Positions 35,654 through 42,815 of a stretch of 60,819 nt of DNA are shown in pieces. Position 1 is the stretch's first letter. Each line of letters opens with the position of its first letter. The notes under the pieces are model-generated. The model worked only from the letters and a program-made list of their open reading frames with translations. It was not told where the DNA came from and made no database searches. Origin of the DNA: Clostridia bacterium (GTDB lineage: Bacteria > Bacillota > Clostridia > Oscillospirales > Acutalibacteraceae); the NCBI GenBank assembly GCA_017465465.1, contig JAFTWE010000042.1, positions 1-60,819 of the forward strand, in the 5' to 3' direction. A program made the translations under genes and the position numbers.

Positions 35654-36601
35654 ATGGCTGATATTATTAAAGTTGCTACTCGTGACGCTTACGGTAAGGC
35701 TTTGGTTGAGCTTGGCGAAAAGAACGACAAGGTTATTGTTGTTGACGCTGACCTTGCCGCCGCAACCAAAACAGGTATGTTTAAAAAGGCATTCCCTGAA
35801 AGATTTTTTGATGCAGGTATTGCCGAATGTAATATGATTGGTGTTGCCGCAGGTCTTGCCACCACAGGCTACACAGTTTTTGCCAGCTCCTTTGCAATGT
35901 TTGCCGCAGGCAGAGCCTTTGAGCAGATTCGCAACACAGTTGGCTACCCTCACCTCAATGTTAAAATCGGCGCAACTCACGCAGGTATTTCTGTTGGTGA
36001 AGATGGTGCAAGCCACCAGTGCTGTGAAGATATTGCTCTTATGAGAACTATCCCCGGTATGGTTATCATCAACCCTGCTGACGATGTTGAAGCAAGAGCC
36101 GCTGTGCTTGCAATGGCAGATTATGAAGGTCCCGCTTACCTTCGCTTCGGCCGCCTTGCAGTTCCGAGAGTAAACACTCTTGATTATAAATTTGAGCTTG
36201 GCAAAGGCGTTCAGCTTTGCGAGGGTAACGATGTTACAATCATCGCAACAGGCCTTATGGTCAGTGAAGCGCTTGCCGCTAAAGAAATCCTTGCAAACGA
36301 CGGTATTAACGCAAGAGTTATCAATATGCACACAATCAAGCCTATTGATAAAGAAATTGTTATTGCCGCCGCTCAGGAAACAGGCGCTATCGTTACCGCA
36401 GAAGAGCATAATATCATCGGCGGTCTCGGCTCAGCGGTTGCAGAGGTTGTTTGTGAAAGCTGCCCTGTTCCCGTAATGAGAGTTGGCGTTGAAGACACCT
36501 TCGGTGCTTCAGGTCCTGCAGTTGAGATGCTTAAGATTTACGGTCTCACCGCAGAACACATCGTTGAAAAGGCAAAAGCAGCAATCAGCGCTAAAAAATA
36601 A
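35654..36601 (+). CDS. transketolase, C-terminal subunit
   Basis: The pyrimidine-binding and C-terminal domains of the split enzyme (315 residues). Conserved segments include FFDAGIAECNMIGVAAGLA, with the TPP-activating Glu, ASSFAMFAAGRAFEQIRN, and the C-terminal swivel domain. It is transcribed with the N-terminal subunit. Split transketolases are common in gut Clostridia and Archaea. Confidence 0.95.
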   Translation: MADIIKVATRDAYGKALVELGEKNDKVIVVDADLAAATKTGMFKKAFPERFFDAGIAECNMIGVAAGLATTGYTVFASSFAMFAAGRAFEQIRNTVGYPHLNVKIGATHAGISVGEDGASHQCCEDIALMRTIPGMVIINPADDVEARAAVLAMADYEGPAYLRFGRLAVPRVNTLDYKFELGKGVQLCEGNDVTIIATGLMVSEALAAKEILANDGINARVINMHTIKPIDKEIVIAAAQETGAIVTAEEHNIIGGLGSAVAEVVCESCPVPVMRVGVEDTFGASGPAVEMLKIYGLTAEHIVEKAKAAISAKK

Positions 36602-36624
36602 ATTTTAAAGGGTGACGGTGTATT

Positions 36625-38727
36625 ATGAATAACAGCCCACAGCCCGATAACGTTAACAAGGCTCAGGCGGAATCCTCCCCTGAGCTTTCTTCGATTTTAA
36701 GAGAAATGAAAAACGGAACAGATATTCAGCCTCTTGACGACATTCAGCAAAGTGATTTTGTTGAATTTGAAGATAACGTTACCGACAGCAAATTAACCGA
36801 TGACGAAAAGGAAGATATCGAGCCCTCAAGGCACACAACCCATAAAAAGGAGTCACCCAAAAGGCTTATCAGAGCCGCTGTGGTTGTGACTTTGATTCTC
36901 TGCGTGCTTGCCGGCATTTATATAGCCTTTTTCCATATTGATGATTTTGCCCACGGTACAACTGCCGTTTATGAAAAAGACTCTGCCGTAAATGTTCTGC
37001 TTGAAAACAACGATACTATCCGTCTTGAGGATGTGGCTCAGCTAAAGCTCTCTGATGACGGAAAGGTGCTCGTTTATTCTCAGGATACTGATTCTAAAAC
37101 AGGCAAATACGATATCCGCGTTATCGACTTTTCAAAAAGAACATCAGTCAAAAACAAAGGCTCGGTTATTGTCAGCGGAATTGAAGAAAACTGGTATATG
37201 GACAAAAGCGGTTGCTTCGTTTACTACCAAAAAGCCGAAAGCGGCAGTGTGAAATATTATGTGTATTCCACCGAAAACCGTGAAACCGAAATGATTGTTG
37301 CCGATGCCACAGAATTTTTTGCTCCCCCAATGGGCGATATAGCTTATTACACCCGTGAGCGTGCAGGCACAACCATGCTTTATCGCAAACGCTTTGGTGA
37401 AGAAACCGAATCCTTGGGCGATGCTAAAAATGTTAAGGCAACCAAAAGTGATGAGGTTATGGAGATTTTCTACACCGTACCCGGTGACGATGCAGAAAAA
37501 GACGATTTCACTCTTTATAAAATTTCAGGTGACAGCCGGAAAATTAAAATTGCCGACAATGTAAGCGAGGTTTACCTTGACGATTACACCCCGGGCGGAA
37601 ATTTATATTACTTTGTTAAAAACGAAGCAAATCTCAACTGGAACGACTTTGTCGATGACCCATATTATGATTCAGATTCCACCGCACAAAAGCCCGACAA
37701 AGGTGATTATCTTGTTACCGTCGGATTTATCTTCAAACGCACCAAGCTTGACGAGCAGGCATATAACCGCGCTATGGCTGAGTATAACAAAAAGCTCACC
37801 CGTGATAAAATCCGTGAAGCCCTTGATAGGCTGGATTTTGGTCTTGCGGTTTCTGCCGAATACAAGGTTAAGGTATATGACGGTCAATTAAGTAAGGAGC
37901 TCGCAGGCAGTGTTAAGCTTGAAAATCTTATTGCTTTTGCAAAAACAGGCGCTCCGAGAATAATTTACAAAACCTCTGGCATTGACGCACAGCAAAAGAT
38001 TAATATGAGCGCCCTTTATAAAATTGCCGAAAATAAAACAGTTATTGACGCTATGGATTATGTTATCAGCGTCCTTAATAACAATTATGAAATCAGCACG
38101 GGCTGTAAATATTCGTGGTACGACGGCAACAAGGTTATGGCTTATGACTTTGACCCTGAAAGTGACATTGCAGACTGTAAATTTGACTTTTTGGGCAGAG
38201 AAAGCATTGTTACCTGCGTTATTACAGGCAGCACCGATTCGGCTCTTTATATCAGCACAGTCAGCGGTAAGGAAATTGCAAAGCCTGCTCTGATAAGTGA
38301 AAATGTCATTTCCTTTGAAGTAAACGGCAACACCCTTTATTACACAAAGTCAAACGGCACAAAAGCTGACCTTTACGCTTACGACCCTCAGTCAGGCTCA
38401 GCGCTGATTTGTGAAAGCAATGTTCAGTTTATCACCACCGATTCGGGTGAAGTGATTTCATTCAAAGGCATTTATGAAAACGATGTTTTGTTAAACGCCG
38501 AGCTTCTCCTCTGCTCTGAGGGTGAAGTTGAAAGAATTGACAGCGAAGTCAGCCCTAAGCATTTTGCTGTTGACGGCAATTCATTTGCTTATATTAAAAG
38601 CTATCAGTCTGCCGCCGCAACCGACACTCAGGCGCAGACAGGCGGAGAGCTGAAGCTCTGTTCAGACGGCAAAACAAAAACCCTTGACAGCGGTGTTTCG
38701 GTTATTTACTCAATAAACCCGAATTAA
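36625..38727 (+). CDS. membrane-anchored protein with propeller-like ectodomain
   Basis: I do not recognise a named family. Residues 1-80 are an acidic cytoplasmic tail ending KKESPKRLIR, residues 82-104 a transmembrane helix, and the remaining 590 residues an ectodomain. The ectodomain has repeated short beta-like units of the form LSDDGKVLVYSQD, KSGCFVYYQK, MGDIAYYTRE and GNTLYYTKSNG, similar to beta-propeller blades of the DUF5050/WD40-like type. It ends the long plus-strand run, just before a strong terminator and the pseudokinase gene. It may sense or bind something outside the cell. Confidence 0.65.
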   Translation: MNNSPQPDNVNKAQAESSPELSSILREMKNGTDIQPLDDIQQSDFVEFEDNVTDSKLTDDEKEDIEPSRHTTHKKESPKRLIRAAVVVTLILCVLAGIYIAFFHIDDFAHGTTAVYEKDSAVNVLLENNDTIRLEDVAQLKLSDDGKVLVYSQDTDSKTGKYDIRVIDFSKRTSVKNKGSVIVSGIEENWYMDKSGCFVYYQKAESGSVKYYVYSTENRETEMIVADATEFFAPPMGDIAYYTRERAGTTMLYRKRFGEETESLGDAKNVKATKSDEVMEIFYTVPGDDAEKDDFTLYKISGDSRKIKIADNVSEVYLDDYTPGGNLYYFVKNEANLNWNDFVDDPYYDSDSTAQKPDKGDYLVTVGFIFKRTKLDEQAYNRAMAEYNKKLTRDKIREALDRLDFGLAVSAEYKVKVYDGQLSKELAGSVKLENLIAFAKTGAPRIIYKTSGIDAQQKINMSALYKIAENKTVIDAMDYVISVLNNNYEISTGCKYSWYDGNKVMAYDFDPESDIADCKFDFLGRESIVTCVITGSTDSALYISTVSGKEIAKPALISENVISFEVNGNTLYYTKSNGTKADLYAYDPQSGSALICESNVQFITTDSGEVISFKGIYENDVLLNAELLLCSEGEVERIDSEVSPKHFAVDGNSFAYIKSYQSAAATDTQAQTGGELKLCSDGKTKTLDSGVSVIYSINPN

Positions 38728-38730
38728 GCC

Positions 38731-38774
38731 AACGGCTTGTGCAGAATTTAACTGTGCAAGCCGTTATTTTATTT
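38731..38774 (+). terminator. strong terminator closing the miaB-to-propeller run
   Basis: A 14-bp stem (38731-38744 with 38752-38765, including two G-T pairs) has a 7-nt loop and is followed by ATTTTATTT. Confidence 0.92.
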
Positions 38775-38803
38775 CCTTTAAAGAACACACGATTTCCCAT
38801 TTC

Positions 38804-38836
38804 TTGACAAAAGAGTTGCTTATGTGGTAGTATAAT
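38804..38836 (+). promoter_or_regulatory. probable promoter of the pseudokinase gene
   Basis: TTGACA is at 38804-38809. A TATAAT at 38831 is 21 bp away, which is long; TAGTAT at 38828 gives an 18-bp spacer and is the likelier -10. Confidence 0.5.
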
Positions 38837-38877
38837 GTGTATAAATGTTTTGCACACTCTATGAAAGGAAGACGGCT

Positions 38878-40590
38878 ATGATAAATTCAGATAATTTATG
38901 TATGAGCTGTATGAAAGAAATCGGCGCAGAAAAGCAATGCCCTTATTGCGGTTTCCATGTTGATTCTCAACAGCCTGCCGATTATTTGCCTGTGCGTACG
39001 GTTATAGGCAACCGCTACCTTGTAGGCAAGCTTCTTGAATTTAACGGCGACGGCGCCACATATATGGGCTTTGACCTCACCGCGAGAGAGGCTGTAAATA
39101 TTCGTGAGTATTTTCCTATAGGCGTTGCTCAGCGTGACCCTAAAGCTCTCACCGTTTCACCTGCCGAGGGCAAGGAGAAGCTTTTCAGCGAATATCTTCA
39201 GAGCTTTACCGAGCTTTGGCGCAAGCTTCACCGTTTAAACGGTCTTTCAGCCCTGCTTAAGGTCAACAATATTATTGAGGGCGGCGGAACTTGCTACGCC
39301 ATAACCGAAAATATTGACGGTATCACCTTAAGAGAGCATCTTTTAAGAAACAATTCCGCAGGTTACATTTCGTGGGAAAAGGCAAGACCAATGCTTATGC
39401 CTGTTCTTTCCACTCTCGGAACTCTTCACAGCAACGGTATTGTTCACAGAGGAATTTCACCCTCCACACTTATTGTTGCCCCTGACGGAAAAATCCGTAT
39501 CACAGGATTCAGCATCAGCGCAGTTCGCTCTGCTCACACAGATTTAAAAGAAGAAATCTTCCCGGGCTATGCCGCATTTGAGCAGTATGGCTTTGAGGGC
39601 AGGCAGGGCCCGAGCACCGATATTTACGCTTTTGGCGCAGTGCTTTACCGCACGCTTATCGGCACCGACCCCATCGACGCCCAGGAGCGCGTGGCTAATG
39701 ACAGACTGATGATTCCCGGCAGATTTGCCGAACAGCTCCCCGCTTATGTTATTAACGGCCTTGTTAACGCTTTGCAGATTTTGCCTGATGACCGTATCAG
39801 AAGCGTTGACGAGCTGAGAGATGAGCTTTCAGCCTCTCCCAATGCGGTTGCCGCCGCAGATAAAATGGAGGTTGAAAAAATCCGCAAAACTCAGCGTGCA
39901 GAACCCGCAAAGGTTAATGACACCGCTGAAAAGCGTGCAGAGGCTCAGAAAAAGCATAACCGTAATATGCTCATTATTGCTATTGTAACAATAATTGCTA
40001 TCGGCGTTGTTGCTGTTGGTGTTTGCCTTGCGTTGCTTGACTCTGACTCAGGTAACGACACCACTACCCCATCCATCAATCAGGAAATGGTAGAGGTTCC
40101 CTCTTTCCTTAACAAGGATTTTGAGGATATTATGGCAGACAAATATTACACCTCTAACTTCAACATTCAGAAGCAGGAATCTTACAGTGAAACTGTTGAA
40201 GAAGGCGTGGTTATCAGCCAGAATGTTGCCCCCGGCACTCAGGTTGGGCAGAAGAGCACAATTATTCTCACCGTCAGCAAGGGTCTTGAATATGTTTCAT
40301 TCCCCACAAGCGGTGTTATAGGTGTTGACTTTAACGACGCTAAGACATTGCTTGAAAAATCAAGCTACAAGGTTACAAAGGTTGAAAAGAGCAACCCCGG
40401 CGGATATGTTGAGGGCACTGTTTATCAGTCAAGCCTTGACAGCGGCGAGATTTACCCCAAAGGCTCTCAGGTTATCCTCACTGTTTGGGGTCCCGAGCCG
40501 ACAACCACCACCGAGCCGCCCACAGAAGCTCCTACCGAAGCAGGAACAATGGACGACACCGGCGGAATTTTTCAGAATATTTTAGGATAA
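38878..40590 (+). CDS. zinc-ribbon, pseudokinase and PASTA membrane protein
   Basis: The protein has four parts. A four-Cys zinc ribbon (C8, C11, C21, C24) is followed by a Hanks-type kinase fold (about 42-305), a transmembrane helix (about 333-355) and two PASTA domains (about 372-505), then a Thr/Pro/Glu tail. PASTA kinases sense muropeptides or lipid II. Here the kinase appears dead: the VAIK lysine is Arg76 (VNIREYFP), HRD is HRG (190-192), the loop Asn is Thr197, and DFG reads GFS (210-212). The surrounding landmarks (PGYAAFEQY, DIYAFGAVLYRTL) are intact. The start is ATG 38878 behind AAAGGAAG. It probably signals by binding. Confidence 0.88.
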   Translation: MINSDNLCMSCMKEIGAEKQCPYCGFHVDSQQPADYLPVRTVIGNRYLVGKLLEFNGDGATYMGFDLTAREAVNIREYFPIGVAQRDPKALTVSPAEGKEKLFSEYLQSFTELWRKLHRLNGLSALLKVNNIIEGGGTCYAITENIDGITLREHLLRNNSAGYISWEKARPMLMPVLSTLGTLHSNGIVHRGISPSTLIVAPDGKIRITGFSISAVRSAHTDLKEEIFPGYAAFEQYGFEGRQGPSTDIYAFGAVLYRTLIGTDPIDAQERVANDRLMIPGRFAEQLPAYVINGLVNALQILPDDRIRSVDELRDELSASPNAVAAADKMEVEKIRKTQRAEPAKVNDTAEKRAEAQKKHNRNMLIIAIVTIIAIGVVAVGVCLALLDSDSGNDTTTPSINQEMVEVPSFLNKDFEDIMADKYYTSNFNIQKQESYSETVEEGVVISQNVAPGTQVGQKSTIILTVSKGLEYVSFPTSGVIGVDFNDAKTLLEKSSYKVTKVEKSNPGGYVEGTVYQSSLDSGEIYPKGSQVILTVWGPEPTTTTEPPTEAPTEAGTMDDTGGIFQNILG

Positions 40591-40594
40591 AATT

Positions 40595-40947
40595 AAGCAA
40601 CCTCACTCAGAGGCGCATTCCGTAAGGAAGTGCGCCTCAGTTATATTCGCCTGACGGCGAGTTATATTGCTTCGCAGTTATATCATGCTACGCATAGTTA
40701 TATTGCCCTTCGGGCAGTTTCAAGGGCGAATATAATATCACTGAAACCGCAAGGTTTCAATATCACTTTTGCCTCTTGGCATAAATATCACTTTACCCAC
40801 CGAGAAATATACAACCTTTCCCAAAGTATGTAATCCACTATGACACTTTCACAATTCTTGTGTAAAGTGTCATTTGTTTTGTGAGGATAAAAACCGAGCG
40901 AGACAACTTATTTACGAAGTGTCTCACTCAGAGGTTGCTTTTTATTT
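40595..40947. terminator. terminator split by a 309-bp insertion
   Basis: The left arm AAGCAACCTC (40595-40604) and right arm GAGGTTGCTT (40931-40940, followed by TTTATTT) are perfectly complementary. If one copy of the 12-bp repeat and the 309 bp between the copies are removed, they form a 10-bp stem with an ACTCA loop and a T tract. It lies between two convergent genes and was probably bidirectional. Confidence 0.7.
40602..40934. repeat. hairpin-array element flanked by 12-bp direct repeats
   Basis: CTCACTCAGAGG occurs at 40602-40613 and again at 40923-40934, as for a target-site duplication. The 309 bp between the copies is a chain of mini-hairpins: stems at 40610-40638, 40648-40659, 40668-40676, 40685-40695, 40705-40715, 40743-40758, 40770-40781, 40841-40872 and 40900-40925. 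In the left half they are joined by AGTTATATT or AGTTATATC (four copies), and in the right half by AATATCACT (three copies), which is nearly its reverse complement. There is no ORF. The layout suggests a non-autonomous mobile repeat or a structured RNA. I know no name for it. Confidence 0.65.
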
Positions 40948-42231
40948 GCCGTTTGCAGGGTTATCAAGTATTTTTCCTTGCTCGTCAATCCGTGTTCCGT
41001 GGCAGGGACAATCCCATGAATGTTCAGCATCATTCCACTTAAGGGCACAGCCAAGGTGAGGGCATCTTTTGGTTGAAAAAGATAAAAGATTTGTAACCGT
41101 TTCAAATCCGTTTGCCAAAAGCTGAGGCTTCAATATACTCCTTGACGGGTCAAAAATATGAGCAAAATCATTCCTCTTTTCTTCAATCAAATCACACAAA
41201 AGCTCAGCGGCAACCATCGCCCCCGTCATTCCCCATTTATTAAATCCGCTTGCAACAAACAGCCTGTTTGTGTGTTTTGAATATTTGCCGATATAAGGAA
41301 TTTCATCAAGGCTCATACAATCCTGAGCAGCCCAATAAAATTTTTCTCTGGCATCAGGGTAATTCACCCTCGCAAAATCCCGAAGCTCATGCCAATTCCC
41401 GCCTTTTTTACCCGTTCTGTGGTCACCGCCGCCCAGAATGAGCAAATCACCGTAGTTGCGAAAAGAAAGACCTGTTTTGCTTTCGTCCACATACATTCCA
41501 CCCACATCAGGCGCATTTTCAAGAGCAATGGCATAGGAGCGGTGCTGATACAGCTTAACAGAAAAAAGTCCGTGCTTATTAATAAAGGGGAAATGGGTTG
41601 CAACCACCACATTGTTTGCATTGATTTTGCCGTAATCGGTTATGGCGGTGTTGCCGACCATTTCTTTAACAAATGTATTTTCATAAATTCTGAGATTTTT
41701 GCTGACAGCTGACAAAAATTTCAAGGGATGAAACTGCGCCTGATTTTTAAACTCCACCGCACCGATAGTTTCAAATGGCAAGGTCAGATTTTCACAAACA
41801 CCTGCAGAATATCCGATTTTTTGAAGAGCCGAAAGTTCGTTTTCAATTTTTTGCCTGTTATTAAGTAAATACACAAAGTTATTTTTCACCTGATAATCAC
41901 ACTCATATTTCTGGCAAAGCGTACGGTATTTTTCAAAAGCTTTTTCATTTGCCTGAAGGTATGCTTTTGCTCCGTCGATGCCGATGCTTTTTATAAGCTT
42001 GTGATAAATAAGCCCGTGCTGGAAGGTAATTTTTGCAGTGGTGTTTCCTGTTACCCCACTGCAAAGCGAGTTTTTTTCAACGAGAATACAGTCAATATTT
42101 TTTTGCTGCAAAAAATATGCCGTCAGCAAGCCTGCAATTCCACCGCCGATTATGAGAACATCAGTTTTGCAATCGCCTTGCAAATGCTCAAAACGGGGCA
42201 TAAGCCTGCCCTCTTGCCACAATGATTTCAC
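40942..42231 (-). CDS. FAD-dependent oxidoreductase with C-terminal Rieske domain
   Basis: A DadA/GlcD-type FAD enzyme. The dinucleotide fold is at the N-terminus (DVLIIGGGIAGLLTAYFL, with the acidic end VEKN), a middle substrate domain follows, and the C-terminus is a Rieske [2Fe-2S] domain with CPHLGC and CPCHG supplying the Cys/His pairs. The substrate is unknown; Bacillus YhfW is the nearest architecture I recall. The start is a GTG at 42231 with GAGGTG 5 nt upstream, inside an inverted repeat. The stop lies against the right arm of the split terminator, so the insertion stands just past the gene. Confidence 0.9.
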   Translation of the reverse strand: MKSLWQEGRLMPRFEHLQGDCKTDVLIIGGGIAGLLTAYFLQQKNIDCILVEKNSLCSGVTGNTTAKITFQHGLIYHKLIKSIGIDGAKAYLQANEKAFEKYRTLCQKYECDYQVKNNFVYLLNNRQKIENELSALQKIGYSAGVCENLTLPFETIGAVEFKNQAQFHPLKFLSAVSKNLRIYENTFVKEMVGNTAITDYGKINANNVVVATHFPFINKHGLFSVKLYQHRSYAIALENAPDVGGMYVDESKTGLSFRNYGDLLILGGGDHRTGKKGGNWHELRDFARVNYPDAREKFYWAAQDCMSLDEIPYIGKYSKHTNRLFVASGFNKWGMTGAMVAAELLCDLIEEKRNDFAHIFDPSRSILKPQLLANGFETVTNLLSFSTKRCPHLGCALKWNDAEHSWDCPCHGTRIDEQGKILDNPANGK

Positions 42232-42253
42232 ACTACCACCTCAAAGGTAGTGT
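42229..42253 (-). promoter_or_regulatory. inverted repeat over the oxidoreductase start
   Basis: ACACTACC (42230-42237) pairs with GGTAGTGT (42246-42253) around 8 nt. In the minus-strand mRNA the GTG start lies in the stem and part of the ribosome site in the loop. The repeat also abuts the -35 of the divergent acetyltransferase promoter, so it could be a DNA operator or an RNA switch. Confidence 0.45.
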
Positions 42254-42282
42254 TTGAACTTAATTAAATGTTATGCTATAAT
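42254..42282 (+). promoter_or_regulatory. promoter of the GNAT gene
   Basis: TTGAAC (42254-42259), 17 bp, then an extended -10 TGCTATAAT (core 42277-42282), 26 bp before the start codon. Confidence 0.75.
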
Positions 42283-42307
42283 AACAAAAAAACATTGGGG
42301 CGATAAT

Positions 42308-42772
42308 ATGAATTTTTATTGGACTGATTATAACCCGACCGAAATGAAATTTGTTGAAAAATGGCTCGATAAAACAGCTGTAAAATTCACCGGAATGGAT
42401 GACGGTTGGGAAGACTTCTATAAATATTGGAAAAATGAAAAAGACACAATCCTCAACCAAAATTATTGGTGTAAGGTCGTGTCAGAAAAAGGCTTGCCGT
42501 TTTGTGTGATTGCATTAGGATTTCACGAAGATTCATTTGTCATTATGGAAATGCTCGTTTCACCAAAAATGCGCAACAAAGGGAAAGGCACACTGATTAT
42601 CAAAGAACTTATAGAAAACAGTAAACAAATTCTCGGCAAAGAAATTCAAAAAGCAGAAGCAGTCATTTACCCAAGCAACAAGGCTTCACAAAGGTGCTTT
42701 GAAAAAGCCGGTTTTGTTTTAGAACGAATTCACGAAGACGGTGATGCAATAGATTATGTATTTTACAAGTAA
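42308..42772 (+). CDS. GNAT family N-acetyltransferase
   Basis: A 154-residue acetyl-CoA-dependent acyltransferase. The acetyl-CoA motif appears as VSPKMRNKGKGTLIIKELIE (a loose R/QxxGxG/A), followed by VIYPSNKASQRCFEKAGFVLE, typical of the fold's end. The substrate is unknown. The start at ATG 42308 fits the promoter position, although the ribosome site is weak (GGGGCGA). It is a single-gene unit ending at a terminator. Confidence 0.85.
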   Translation: MNFYWTDYNPTEMKFVEKWLDKTAVKFTGMDDGWEDFYKYWKNEKDTILNQNYWCKVVSEKGLPFCVIALGFHEDSFVIMEMLVSPKMRNKGKGTLIIKELIENSKQILGKEIQKAEAVIYPSNKASQRCFEKAGFVLERIHEDGDAIDYVFYK

Positions 42773-42802
42773 AGCTCCCTCGAAAGGGAGCTTTATTTAT
42801 TG
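42771..42802 (+). terminator. intrinsic terminator of the GNAT gene
   Basis: AAAGCTCCCT (42771-42780) and AGGGAGCTTT (42785-42794) form a 10-bp stem with a CGAA loop and a T-rich tail. The stem includes part of the stop codon. Confidence 0.9.
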
Positions 42803-42815
42803 CTTTTGTAAACCT

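Noticed and set aside
40610..40800. Possible CRISPR array, because short repeats alternate with different short segments
   Set aside because: The repeated parts are 8-9 nt and the segments between them are self-complementary hairpins of 9-16 nt. CRISPR repeats are 23-47 nt with non-palindromic spacers of about 30 nt. No cas genes are present.
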